From an uncultured Microbacterium sp. (GTDB taxonomy: Bacteria; Actinomycetota; Actinomycetes; Actinomycetales; Microbacteriaceae): a stretch of DNA of 48,302 bases. A program made the position numbers and the translations under genes. A model generated the notes under the pieces. That model was not told the DNA's origin. It saw only the letters and a program-made list of their open reading frames with translations, and ran no database searches. The DNA is taken from positions 1-48,302 of the forward strand of contig CANNEP010000015.1 of NCBI GenBank assembly GCA_947503655.1, written 5' to 3'. Below are positions 17,197 through 25,622 of this stretch, in pieces; position 1 is the first letter of the stretch, and each line of letters opens with the position of its first letter.

Positions 17197-19353
17197 TCAC
17201 TTCTTCGGTTCGTCGGGAAGCTCGGGGCGCGGCGGAACCACGGGGGCGTCTGGCAGCGTCGGCACCGGGGGCGCCTCAACAACCGTAGGCTCCGCGGCAG
17301 TCTCTGCTGGTTCCGCTACCTGCTCAGCCGGTGCTTCTGCTTCGGCGAGAGCCTCGGCAACCTCGGTGACGGCCTCAGCGTTCTCGCCATCTTCGTCAAC
17401 GTGGGTCGGCTCAGCCTCTGCCATTTCGGCGGCAGACTCGACCGGAACCACCTTCGTGGGCACCTCAACCGGCGGCAATGTCGAAACCGGGCGTTCGTCG
17501 CTCGAGAGCCACTGTTCACGCACCGGAAGCTTGCGTACGTTTTTGAAGATCTCTTCAAGCTGCAGGTGGTCGAGCGTCTCCTTGTCGAGCAGCTCAGCGG
17601 CCAGCAGGTCAAGAATGTCGCGGTTGTCGTTGAGCACCGCGTACGCCTCGTCGTGGGCACGCTCAATGAGTGCGCGCACCTCAACGTCGACGCGCTCGGC
17701 GACGCGCTCGGAGTATTCGCGGCCGTGACCCATGTCGCGACCCATGAAGACCTCGCCGCTCGCCGAGCCCAGCTTGACCGGGCCGACCTCGGTGGTCATG
17801 CCGTACTCGGTGACCATCTTGCGGGCGATGTTCGTGGCCTTTTCGATGTCGTTTGACGCACCTGTGGTGGGGTCGTGGAAGACGATCTCTTCAGCAACAC
17901 GGCCACCCATCGCGTAGGTGAGCTGGTCTTGCAGCTCGTTGCGGGTGACGGAGTACTTGTCGTCGACCGGCAACACCATCGTGTAACCGAGGGCCTTACC
18001 GCGCGGCAGAATCGTGACCTTCGTGACCGGGTCGGTGAAGTTCATCGCGGCAGCAGCGAGGGCGTGACCACCCTCGTGGTAGGCGGTGATGAGCTTTTCG
18101 CGGTCTTTCATAACGCGGCTGCGGCGCTGCGGGCCGGCAATGCCACGGTCGATCGCCTCGTCGAGAGCGCGGTTGTCGATCAGCTGCGCGTTGGAGCGCG
18201 CCGTCAGCAGAGCGGCCTCGTTGAGCACGTTGGCGAGGTCAGCGCCGGTGAAGCCGGGCGTCTTGCGCGCAACGACCTCGAGGTCAACGCTGTCGGCAAG
18301 CGGCTTGCCGCGGCCGTGCACCTGAAGAATGCGCAGGCGGCCCTTCAGGTCAGGCGCGTCGACGCCAATCTGACGGTCGAAGCGGCCCGGGCGCAGCAGT
18401 GCCGGGTCAAGAATGTCGGGGCGGTTCGTTGCCGCGATGACGATGACGTTCTGCTTCGGGTCGAAGCCGTCCATCTCGACGAGCATCTGGTTGAGCGTCT
18501 GCTCGCGCTCGTCGTGACCGCCACCCATACCGGCGCCACGGTGGCGACCGACGGCGTCAATCTCATCGATGAAGATGATGGCCGGCGAGTTCTCCTTCGC
18601 CTGTGTGAAGAGGTCACGCACACGGCTGGCACCGACACCGACGAACATTTCGACAAAGTCGGAACCAGAAATCGAGTAGAACGGAACGCCCGCTTCGCCA
18701 GCAACGGCGCGTGCAAGGAGCGTCTTACCTGTTCCGGGAGGGCCGTACAGCAGCACGCCCTTCGGAATCTTGGCGCCAACGGCCTGGAACTTGGCCGGGT
18801 CTTGCAAGAAGTCTTTAATCTCGTCGAGCTCTTCGATCGCCTCGTCTGCACCGGCGACGTCATCGAACGTGACGGTCGGTGACTCCTTCGAGACGAGCTT
18901 CGCGCGCGACTTGCCGAACTGCATGATCTTGCCGCCGCCGCCCTGAGCGCTAGACATCAGGAACCAGAACAGCAGACCCAGCAGCAGGATCGGGATCATG
19001 AGCGAGAGCAGGCCATCAAGGAAGCTCGGGCGCGGCACAACGTCGTTGAAGCCGTCCTTCGGGTCGCTGTCGTTGATCGCTGAGATCACGTCGTCAGCAC
19101 GAGCCGAGTTGTAGTAGAACTGGACGTCTTTCGCGCCCTCGAACTCCTTCGACAGCTTCATGTCAACGCGCTGGTCACCATCGGTCGTGGTGACCTCGAC
19201 GACGCTGTCGCCCTTGAGCAGCTCGAGACCCTCCTGGGTCGAGATCTGCTTCGGCGCCGCGAGCGACGAGAACAGGCTGAACCCGACAATCAGCGCCAGG
19301 CCGATCAACAGCACAACCGTCACCGGGTTCTTGATGAGCTTTTTCACGTTCAT
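17197..19353 (-). CDS. ftsH: ATP-dependent zinc metalloprotease FtsH
   Basis: The product is 718 aa. It has two membrane helices (about 11-29 and 113-133) flanking an extracellular domain, then an AAA+ module with Walker A GPPGTGKT (204-211), Walker [12 protein letters not shown] (259-269), the second region of homology around [19 protein letters not shown], and the peptidase HEGGH (426-430). FtsH degrades misassembled membrane proteins and regulators. The last 90 or so residues form an Ala/Glu/Val/Pro-rich acidic tail beyond the conserved region. A gap of about 180 bp separates the start from hpt, so it may have its own promoter. Confidence 0.97.
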   Translation of the reverse strand: MNVKKLIKNPVTVVLLIGLALIVGFSLFSSLAAPKQISTQEGLELLKGDSVVEVTTTDGDQRVDMKLSKEFEGAKDVQFYYNSARADDVISAINDSDPKDGFNDVVPRPSFLDGLLSLMIPILLLGLLFWFLMSSAQGGGGKIMQFGKSRAKLVSKESPTVTFDDVAGADEAIEELDEIKDFLQDPAKFQAVGAKIPKGVLLYGPPGTGKTLLARAVAGEAGVPFYSISGSDFVEMFVGVGASRVRDLFTQAKENSPAIIFIDEIDAVGRHRGAGMGGGHDEREQTLNQMLVEMDGFDPKQNVIVIAATNRPDILDPALLRPGRFDRQIGVDAPDLKGRLRILQVHGRGKPLADSVDLEVVARKTPGFTGADLANVLNEAALLTARSNAQLIDNRALDEAIDRGIAGPQRRSRVMKDREKLITAYHEGGHALAAAAMNFTDPVTKVTILPRGKALGYTMVLPVDDKYSVTRNELQDQLTYAMGGRVAEEIVFHDPTTGASNDIEKATNIARKMVTEYGMTTEVGPVKLGSASGEVFMGRDMGHGREYSERVAERVDVEVRALIERAHDEAYAVLNDNRDILDLLAAELLDKETLDHLQLEEIFKNVRKLPVREQWLSSDERPVSTLPPVEVPTKVVPVESAAEMAEAEPTHVDEDGENAEAVTEVAEALAEAEAPAEQVAEPAETAAEPTVVEAPPVPTLPDAPVVPPRPELPDEPKK

Positions 19354-19537
19354 GGTGCGGGGCTACGCCCCCGGGCCCTTCTCTCGCGTGCGCGCCAAAA
19401 GCGCTGTTGTCCAGGCTATCGCGCGGGCCCTATGCCGCGCCTGATGATTCGCCCAAGGCGTACGCCCGAAACTCGTGCCCTCTTTGCAACGGCACTCATG
19501 GTTCCGTCTCCCCGTGGGTGCGGAACCAGCAGATGGT

Positions 19538-20089
19538 TTAGCTGTAGACGTGCGGTGCGAGCACGGCAACGTCGCGCAGGTTGCGGTAGCGCTCGTCGTA
19601 ATCGAGGCCGTAGCCGACGACGAAGTCGCTCGGAATGTCGAAGCCAACGTAGCGGCTGTCGATCTCCACCTTCATAGCGTCGGGCTTGCGCAGCAGGGCG
19701 AGCACCTCAATCGAGGCAGCCCCGCGAGACTCGAAGTTCTCCAGCAGCCAGGCGAGGGTCAGACCCGAGTCAATGATGTCTTCAACGATCAGCACGTGCT
19801 TGCCATTGAGGTCAATGTCAAGGTCTTTACGAATCTGTACAACACCGCTCGACTTCGTGCTGGCACCGTACGACGAGACGGCCATCCAGTCCATCGTGAC
19901 GTGCTTCGGCAGCGCACGCATGAAGTCAGCCATCACCATGACCGCACCCTTCAGCACGCCCACGAGCACAAGCTCTTTACCTTCGTAATCCTTCGCGACC
20001 TGCTGGCCCAGTTCGGCCAGGCGAGCATAAATCTGCTCTTCAGTCACAAGAACGGTGGTCAGGTCATCTGCAATATCTGCCGCACGCAT
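19538..20089 (-). CDS. hpt: Hypoxanthine phosphoribosyltransferase
   Basis: The product is 183 aa. LIVEDIIDSGLTL is the PRPP-binding loop of purine salvage transferases, and LVLVGVLKGAVMVMADFMR is the family N-terminal block. It forms IMP or GMP from PRPP and the free base. I chose ATG 20089 (MRAADIADDL): a TAGAAT -10 box lies seven bases upstream, suggesting a leaderless mRNA, and the in-frame ATG at 20119 is upstream of that box. Confidence 0.95.
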   Translation of the reverse strand: MRAADIADDLTTVLVTEEQIYARLAELGQQVAKDYEGKELVLVGVLKGAVMVMADFMRALPKHVTMDWMAVSSYGASTKSSGVVQIRKDLDIDLNGKHVLIVEDIIDSGLTLAWLLENFESRGAASIEVLALLRKPDAMKVEIDSRYVGFDIPSDFVVGYGLDYDERYRNLRDVAVLAPHVYS

Positions 20090-20090
20090 G

Positions 20091-20105
20091 AACACAATTC
20101 TAGGC
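20091..20105 (-). promoter_or_regulatory. hpt -10 element
   Basis: On the minus strand TAGAAT is followed by seven bases and the hpt ATG, with no Shine-Dalgarno sequence between. This supports leaderless transcription and the shorter start. Confidence 0.55.
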
Positions 20106-20261
20106 ACGCGAGAGCGCATGTGCGGAGGCCGCGCTCGTGTGCGCGCCCGGTGTCGATTCGTGCAGGCTACTTGTGCGTCGCGCGGTCGTGCGTCACAGTG
20201 GCGGTAGGTTGTCGATGAATCTCATGCGTCGACAGCGCAATTTTTGAACGAAGGGGATCCC

Positions 20262-20852
20262 ATGACGGGTCTGAGCGACATTCTCAAGATGCTTCCGATT
20301 GACGACATTGCCAAGCAGTTCGGCGTGGACTCGGCGGTCGCTTCGCAGGCAGTGGAAGAAGGATCGGCGACGATTCTGAGCGGTCTGGCGAAGAACGCCC
20401 AGACCAGCGAAGGCGCTTCCGCGATCGAAAAGGCCCTCGGCAAGCACAGCGGCCAGGGCGACACGGTTGACGTGAAGTCAGTTGACGCGGTTGACGGCGG
20501 CAAGATCTTGAACCATATCTTCGGCGACAAGAAGGAGACGGTCGAGAAGGAGCTCACCAAGAGCGACAAGACCGCCGGCATTGACTTCGGTCAGCTGTTG
20601 CCGATGCTCGCACCGATCATTATGGGCATGCTTTCGAAGAACAAGACGCAGTCGGCTGAGGCTGGCGGCGGTGGCGGCGGTATCATGGACGTCATCGGCG
20701 GCTTGCTCGGCGGTGGCGGCAGCAACGCCGGGACCGGTGGCATCGGCGACCTCCTGAGCGGCGTGCTCGGTGGCGGCGACGACAAGAAAGACGGCGGCCC
20801 CCTCGGCGGCATCACCGACCTGCTCGGCGGCCTCTTCGGCGGCAAGAAGTAA
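20262..20852 (+). CDS. DUF937 family protein
   Basis: The product is 196 aa. The N-terminal two-thirds is a helical, soluble DUF937-like domain (residues 1-130, with QAVEEGSATILSGLAKNAQ and LPMLAPIIMGML). The rest is a Gly-rich tail made of GGLLGGGG-like repeats, ending GLFGGKK. The family function is unknown. GAAGGGG precedes ATG 20262. It lies on the plus strand between hpt and tilS, genes often adjacent in other actinobacteria. Confidence 0.85.
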   Translation: MTGLSDILKMLPIDDIAKQFGVDSAVASQAVEEGSATILSGLAKNAQTSEGASAIEKALGKHSGQGDTVDVKSVDAVDGGKILNHIFGDKKETVEKELTKSDKTAGIDFGQLLPMLAPIIMGMLSKNKTQSAEAGGGGGGIMDVIGGLLGGGGSNAGTGGIGDLLSGVLGGGDDKKDGGPLGGITDLLGGLFGGKK

Positions 20853-20887
20853 GACTTCTGCTTGGGGCCATTGAGCCCTGACTTTTG

Positions 20888-20920
20888 GGTGGCGCATTCT
20901 TCGGGGTGCGCCACCTTTTT
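20888..20920 (+). terminator. Terminator of the DUF937 gene
   Basis: GGTGGCGCA and TGCGCCACC form a perfect nine-pair stem followed by five T residues. It separates this gene from the convergent tilS. Confidence 0.9.
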
Positions 20921-20958
20921 GCTTGCATTCGCCGTGATTCCGTCGCTTGGCGTTGGCG

Positions 20959-21936
20959 CTAGGCGCGGGCTGAGATGACGATCTTGCCGGCTTCGCGGCG
21001 GGCTTCGCAGCCGGGCAGGTCGATCGGGCCCTGGCCGCGCCAGTCGGTCGCGAGACGCGCAACTTCAAGGGTCTGCACGCGCGTCAAACTGACGTGAAAC
21101 TCACTCGCCACGACGTACCGAATGATGCGGTTTCGCAGGGCTGCCGGGTTGGCGGCGAGGGCCGATACCGAGATCGCGATGCCAGCTTCGGCGGGCTCGA
21201 CGATGTCTTCAATGGTCTCGTCGATCATCTCCTGAAACGCGTCGTGGTCTTCGCGGAGCTGCTCTGCCGTACGAGCGAGCGCTTCTGCGATGCCCGGGCC
21301 GAGCTCGGCCTCGAGCGTCGGCAGCACCGTCGTGCGAACGCGCACGCGGGCGTAGCTCGGGTCAACGTTGTGCGGGTCGTGCCACGGTTCAAGATTCTCG
21401 GCCGCGCACGCCGCCTGCGTGGTTTCTCGTGAAACATCGAGCAGTGGGCGCACGCGAAGCCCCGATGACGGCGCCATTCCCATGAGGCTGGCGGCGCCGG
21501 AACCACGGGCAAGGCCGAGCAGGACGGTTTCGGCTTGGTCGTCACGAGTGTGACCGAGCAAGATTGCGGTCGCGCCCAGGTCGGCGGCTACCCGCTCCAG
21601 CTCGGCGTAGCGCGCTTCGCGTGCCGCGGCCTCCGGGCCGTCTTCGTGGTTCCGCTCCACCGTCGCTGTCACGACAATCGCATCGACAGCCAGCGCGCGG
21701 GCCTGTGCGGCGGCGCGTTCGGCGATATCAGCCGAACCGTCTTGCAAGCCGTGATCAACGGTGACGGTCGTGACGCTGACACCAGCCTTCGCCGCTTCGT
21801 GCGCTGTCGCCGCCGTGAGCGCGAGCGAATCAGCGCCGCCAGAGAGGGCAACGATGACCCGCTCCCCCGCCCGATCGGCAAGAACGGGGCGCACGGCGCG
21901 ACGAATTTCAGCAACAGCAGGACTCAACGAAGGCAC
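20959..21936 (-). CDS. tilS: tRNA(Ile)-lysidine synthase
   Basis: The product is 325 aa. The PP-loop ATP-binding motif SGGADS is at residues 32-37, followed by TVDHGLQ and LGHTRDDQAETVLLGLARG, all diagnostic for TilS. It modifies the CAU anticodon of tRNA-Ile so that it reads AUA. The protein is short and lacks much of the C-terminal domain of enterobacterial TilS, which is normal in actinobacteria. Confidence 0.94.
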   Translation of the reverse strand: MPSLSPAVAEIRRAVRPVLADRAGERVIVALSGGADSLALTAATAHEAAKAGVSVTTVTVDHGLQDGSADIAERAAAQARALAVDAIVVTATVERNHEDGPEAAAREARYAELERVAADLGATAILLGHTRDDQAETVLLGLARGSGAASLMGMAPSSGLRVRPLLDVSRETTQAACAAENLEPWHDPHNVDPSYARVRVRTTVLPTLEAELGPGIAEALARTAEQLREDHDAFQEMIDETIEDIVEPAEAGIAISVSALAANPAALRNRIIRYVVASEFHVSLTRVQTLEVARLATDWRGQGPIDLPGCEARREAGKIVISARA

Positions 21937-22088
21937 CTCTCAACGGTACCGTTCGCACGCCTCGCCAGCTGATGGTTCCGCCCGCCATCTGCCCTTTGTG
22001 TGACCCCTCCGGGCTTTCGGCGGTGGGAGGTCTCAGCTATGGCAAGTAGTCTTATGTGATCCCTTCCACTTCTTTGAGGAGAAAACGC

Positions 22089-22622
22089 ATGGGCGCGTAC
22101 GACGCCGTTATTGAGATTCCGCGCGGCAGCCGCGTGAAGTACGAGGTTGACCACGGTACCGGTCGCGTGTTCCTGGACCGCGTGTTGTACACGGTTTTTG
22201 GTTACCCCACCGACTACGGATTCTTTGAGAACACCCTCGGTGAAGACGGCGACCCGCTCGACGTCATGCTTCTGCTTGACCAGCAGCTGTTCCCGGGTGT
22301 CATGGCTTCGGTTCGCCCCGTTGGCGTGCTCAAGATGAGCGACGAGGCTGGCGGCGACGACAAGGTTGTTGCTGTGCTGGCTGGCGACCCGCGTTGGGAC
22401 CACATCCAGGATGTCAACGACATTCCGGAGTACACGAAGAAGGAAATCTCGCACTTCTTCGAGCACTACAAGGACCTCGAGCCCAACAAGTGGGTCAAGG
22501 TTGACGACTGGGCTGACGCTGCTGAGGCAGAGCGCCTGGTGAAGGAAGCTTACGAGCGCTTCGAAGAGCACGAGGGTCAGACCAAGACCCAGGGCTCGGG
22601 CGAGGCTCCCTCGACCCTCTAA
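22089..22622 (+). CDS. ppa: Inorganic pyrophosphatase
   Basis: The product is 177 aa. Family I PPase motifs are present: [23 protein letters not shown] and EDGDPLDVM (metal-binding aspartates), with [10 protein letters not shown] later. It hydrolyses PPi released by biosynthesis. TGAGGAG lies upstream of ATG 22089. The last 20 residues are a Glu/Thr/Ser-rich tail. The gene stands alone with its own terminator. Confidence 0.96.
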   Translation: MGAYDAVIEIPRGSRVKYEVDHGTGRVFLDRVLYTVFGYPTDYGFFENTLGEDGDPLDVMLLLDQQLFPGVMASVRPVGVLKMSDEAGGDDKVVAVLAGDPRWDHIQDVNDIPEYTKKEISHFFEHYKDLEPNKWVKVDDWADAAEAERLVKEAYERFEEHEGQTKTQGSGEAPSTL

Positions 22623-22633
22623 GGGTTTATGTC

Positions 22634-22663
22634 AGAACGGCCGTCCTTCGGGGCGGCCGTTCT
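22634..22663 (+). terminator. ppa terminator
   Basis: AGAACGGCCG and CGGCCGTTCT pair perfectly over ten bases with a ten-base loop; a T-rich stretch follows a few bases later. Confidence 0.85.
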
Positions 22664-22695
22664 GCGTTTTGGGTGTTGTGGTTTAGCGCTCGCGC

Positions 22696-23004
22696 TTAGG
22701 CTTCGGCGAGGGCGGCGAGAAGTTGAGCTGCGCGCTCGCGATCCCAGTCGAGAACCTCTTCGTTGGGGTACGCTTCCATGTTCTCAACGGCTGCTTCGAG
22801 CACGGCCTGAGCCGCATCCGGGTCAGTAAACGTCAGCAGTTCACCGTATGAGACAGACGCCTGGCAACCGATCATCGACTTCGGGTCGATCTCGACAATC
22901 TCGCGGAACAGCACCTCTGCTTTGTCGTACGCCTTGCGCTCGACAAGCATGTGAGCTCGTTGAAACTTAACCTTTTGCTGGGGTGTTCCGATGTTGGCAG
23001 TCAC
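22696..23004 (-). CDS. Small TPR-like protein
   Basis: The product is 102 aa from GTG 23004. It is helical, with a TPR-like signature (ERKAYDKAEVLFREIVEIDPKS) followed by a second helix pair (DAAQAVLEAAVENMEAYPNEEV). It is probably a protein-protein interaction module with no recognisable partner. The frame extends to 23040, but the longer start adds residues with no helix pattern. Confidence 0.65.
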   Translation of the reverse strand: MTANIGTPQQKVKFQRAHMLVERKAYDKAEVLFREIVEIDPKSMIGCQASVSYGELLTFTDPDAAQAVLEAAVENMEAYPNEEVLDWDRERAAQLLAALAEA

Positions 23005-23058
23005 AGCCCTAGTGTCGCAGGTTCCATGCGGATTGCGCACATCGGATTGATGCCTGGA

Positions 23059-24465
23059 TTAGACCCAAATGCCGCGTGCGGCCATGAAGTCGATGGGGTT
23101 AATGGTGCTGCCCCAAATGTAGACCTCGAAGTGAACGTGGCAGCCGAACGAGTTTCCGGTGTTGCCCTCAAGCGCGATGAGGTCGCCAGCATTGACCCAC
23201 TGGCCGTAGTTGACCAGAATTCCGCCTGACTGGATGTGTGCGTACCCGGTGCTCGTACCACCACCGTGGTCGACGCGCACGTAGTTGCCGTAGCCACCGT
23301 TGTAGCCGGCGTACGTCACGGTTCCGGATTGTGCGGCGTAAATGCCGGAGCCACAACCAGACGCCAGGTCGACGCCCTGGTGGAAGCTCGACATGCAGTA
23401 GCTCGGGCCACACTGCGAATAGCGCGGTCCGTACCCGGAGGTGCGGCTACCGTAGCTCGGGCGAACCCAGCCGCCGGTTCCGGCGGAGCTACCGCCACCG
23501 CCACCGCCGCCACCAGCCGCGGGCGGCTGGGGAGTCGTGGCCGGCGGGTTCTTCGCGGCTTCTTCTTCCGCTCGGCGACGCGCCTCTTCGGCAGCCGCAA
23601 TGCGCGCTGCCTCCTCTGCTGCGAGTCGCTGACGCTCGGCCTCAACGCCAGCTTCGTACTGCGTCGTGACGTTCGTCGTTTCGTCTTGCAGGGCGAGGAG
23701 CTGAGCCTGCAGCGTCATCAGGTTTGACTGTTGCGCGGCGAGCGCATCGGCTGCGGCCTGAGCAGCAGCCTGGGCGGTGACCCACGCGTCTTCAGCAATC
23801 TTCTGCAGGCGGTCACGTTCGTCGCGAGCGACCTTTGCTTGATCGCTCAACGACTGTGCGGAGTTGGTAGCAAGCACGGCGTCGTCATAGACGGTCTGAT
23901 TGCGCTCCATCAGCTTGTCCATCTGACCGAGCTGGTTAAGCAGCTGATCGGCGTCGGTGCTGTCTTCAGAGAACAGCAGCTTCAGCGCGGTGTCGTCGCC
24001 ACCTGAGCGATAGAGCTGGGATGCGACCTGACCAACCTTGGTCTCGGCATCGGTTGCCGCTGCCGCCTCGGCGTCAGCCTGGGTCTGCAGTTCGGTTGCA
24101 CGGTATTCCTGCATGAGGTATTCCTGCTGCGCCGCGTAGTACGCGTCGCCAGCGGCAACGGACGCAGCCTGCGTCACCTCGACATTTGTCTGCAGGGTTG
24201 AAATCAGGGCCTGAATGTTGGCGATCTCGGTCGCCTTCAGAGACTCGTTGTTCTTGGCGTTCTGCACGTCTTCCCACGTGGGGTAGCCGGCAGCGACGTT
24301 GGCCGCATCGGCAGAAGGCGCAGCGAAGCCGGAGAGCCCGGTCGCGAGAAGTGCAGCGACGGCAAGAGTGGAGAAAAGTGCGCGACGAGCGACGACACCA
24401 ACGCGGCGCGAACGACGCTTTTTCACGGTTCCGCTCTCTTCTGTTTCGTCATCAGTATGTGTCAT
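23059..24465 (-). CDS. Secreted M23-family peptidoglycan endopeptidase with coiled coil
   Basis: The product is 468 aa. A charged, basic N-terminus is followed by a signal or anchor helix (about 25-48), a long Ala/Gln-rich coiled coil with an EEARRRAEEEAA stretch, a Gly/Ser linker, and a C-terminal M23 domain. The zinc and catalytic residues are visible in HQGVDLASG and CHVHFEVY. This RipM/EnvC-like layout suggests a murein hydrolase or regulator of daughter-cell separation. Start choice is uncertain: ATG 24465 and GTG 24471 both follow AAGGGAG, and ATG 24552 is in frame. Confidence 0.85.
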   Translation of the reverse strand: MTHTDDETEESGTVKKRRSRRVGVVARRALFSTLAVAALLATGLSGFAAPSADAANVAAGYPTWEDVQNAKNNESLKATEIANIQALISTLQTNVEVTQAASVAAGDAYYAAQQEYLMQEYRATELQTQADAEAAAATDAETKVGQVASQLYRSGGDDTALKLLFSEDSTDADQLLNQLGQMDKLMERNQTVYDDAVLATNSAQSLSDQAKVARDERDRLQKIAEDAWVTAQAAAQAAADALAAQQSNLMTLQAQLLALQDETTNVTTQYEAGVEAERQRLAAEEAARIAAAEEARRRAEEEAAKNPPATTPQPPAAGGGGGGGGSSAGTGGWVRPSYGSRTSGYGPRYSQCGPSYCMSSFHQGVDLASGCGSGIYAAQSGTVTYAGYNGGYGNYVRVDHGGGTSTGYAHIQSGGILVNYGQWVNAGDLIALEGNTGNSFGCHVHFEVYIWGSTINPIDFMAARGIWV

Positions 24466-24688
24466 CGGCACAAGAAACTCCCTTGACTGCGGGCCAGTCA
24501 CCTCATCCACACTAACAACACCAGTCACATTTGTAACGGGGGTACTTTGCATTGTGGTGCGGACGACGACGGAACCAGCGTGTCGCTCTGCAGATCAGTG
24601 TGAAACTTTTTGCATTTGACTAATTGGCTGTTGATCAGGAATTTTCAACCATATTCCGAGCGCGCCACGCGCGAGATGCACGCTCGAA

Positions 24689-24718
24689 TTGGTTTTGGGG
24701 CAAAAATCCCCTTATGCT
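24689..24718 (+). promoter_or_regulatory. Promoter of the tRNA cluster
   Basis: TTGGTT (24689-24694) and TATGCT (24713-24718) are separated by 18 bases and lie about 45 bp upstream of tRNA-Glu. The interval 24553-24688, before these boxes, is relatively A/T-rich and holds no gene. Confidence 0.5.
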
Positions 24719-24761
24719 TGGGTGTCGGCAAGGAGCAACTACCTCGGTAGCCTGCCACTCC

Positions 24762-24834
24762 GGCCCCATCGTTTAGTGGCCTAGGACGCTGCCCTTTCAC
24801 GGCAGTAGCACGGGTTCGAATCCCGTTGGGGTCA
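24762..24834 (+). tRNA. tRNA-Glu (anticodon UUC)
   Basis: GGCCCCA pairs with TGGGGTC, and the anticodon loop is CTTTCAC (anticodon TTC). CCA is not encoded. First of three tRNAs in the order Glu-Asp-Phe. Confidence 0.96.
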
Positions 24835-24855
24835 CACTACAACTTAATATCTCAT

Positions 24856-24929
24856 GGCCCTGTAGCGCAGTTGGTTAGCGTGCCGCCCTGTCACGGCGGA
24901 GGTCGCGGGTTCAAGTCCCGTCAGGGTCG
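24856..24929 (+). tRNA. tRNA-Asp (anticodon GUC)
   Basis: GGCCCTG pairs with CAGGGTC, and the anticodon loop is CTGTCAC (anticodon GTC). The discriminator is G and CCA is not encoded. A small hairpin (GGCCCT with AGGGCC, 24943-24963) follows and may be a processing or partial termination signal before tRNA-Phe. Confidence 0.96.
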
Positions 24930-24997
24930 CTCTGAAGCGATGGGCCCTTTCATAGAGAGGGCCTTTCGCATATCAGATCACGACACTTGTGCCGTGA

Positions 24998-25070
24998 GGC
25001 TCTGTAGCTCAGTTGGTAGAGCGTTCGACTGAAAATCGAAAGGTCACCGGATCGATGCCGGTCGGAGCCA
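24998..25070 (+). tRNA. tRNA-Phe (anticodon GAA)
   Basis: GGCTCTG pairs with CGGAGCC with one wobble, and the anticodon loop is CTGAAAA (anticodon GAA). CCA is not encoded. Confidence 0.96.
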
Positions 25071-25098
25071 CAAGAACCGTCATTACAACGGTTCCAGA

Positions 25099-25131
25099 AA
25101 CCCTCGTCTAGCTTCTACATGACGGGGGTTT
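25099..25131 (+). terminator. Terminator of the tRNA cluster
   Basis: AACCCTCGTC can pair with GACGGGGGTT, with G-T pairs, and TTTTGCTTT follows. Confidence 0.6.
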
Positions 25132-25375
25132 TGCTTTACCCTCCCGCGGTTGAACTCCTCCCGCGAGCGCTTCCCCGCATCCCGCCGGGCGGTTGAGCCC
25201 GTCCCGGCAGACGCCCCGCGGTTGAGCGCGTTCCGCTCCCCCGGCCGCCACTTCCCGCTGCGTCAACGACCGTTACGCACGACTCAAAACGGTACGCACG
25301 CAGAAAGTGCCTCATCAGTCACTCTGGTCACTCCAGCCACCCCCCGTCGTGCATAACGGTTGTTGGCGGGTTGCT

Positions 25376-25466
25376 CGTGACCGTTCTGCAGGATCGAGAA
25401 CGATCTGCAGGAAAAACAAGCCCCATATCACGGGTTTCGGCGACCAAATCATGCAGAACGGTCACG
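25376..25466. repeat. Nested inverted repeats (REP-like)
   Basis: Fifteen-base arms at 25376-25390 and 25452-25466 (CGTGACCGTTCTGCA and its complement) are perfect, separated by 61 bp. Inside the left half lies an imperfect palindrome at about 25386-25410 built from CTGCAG and GATC elements. It resembles an extragenic palindromic element. Confidence 0.6.
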
Positions 25467-25491
25467 CGGGCGGTCGCCGGGCTGTGAACTC

Positions 25492-25591
25492 GTTGCAGAG
25501 CGGAACCAGGGTGCCGTCGGCAGAGCGGAACCAGGGTGAGGTCGGCAGGGCGGAACCAGGGTGAGGTCGTCGAAGCGGAACCAGGGTGCGG
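25492..25591. repeat. 25-bp tandem repeat, four copies
   Basis: The block AGCGGAACCAGGGTG, or a one-base variant of it, recurs with CGGAACC beginning at 25501, 25526, 25551 and 25576, exactly 25 bp apart. The middle copies are most alike and the outer flanks have diverged. Each unit contains one copy of the heptamer that is enriched throughout the window. Confidence 0.85.
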
Positions 25592-25622
25592 TTGCCGAGG
25601 CGGGGTGCCGCCGGCGGTGGGA

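Larger units (their letters stand above)
25132..25622. other. Repeat-rich non-coding interval
   Basis: No gene is supported across these roughly 490 bp. They contain three copies of GCGGTTGA (25146, 25189, 25218), nested dyads around 25376-25466, and a four-copy 25-bp tandem repeat at 25492-25591. The minus-strand frame across 25328-25753 is Pro/Thr/Ser-rich with no start context and overlaps the end of a membrane gene, so I treat it as spurious. Confidence 0.6.

Noticed and set aside
25492..25591. Possible CRISPR array
   Set aside because: The 25-bp repeat has contiguous units without unique spacers, and no cas gene is near.
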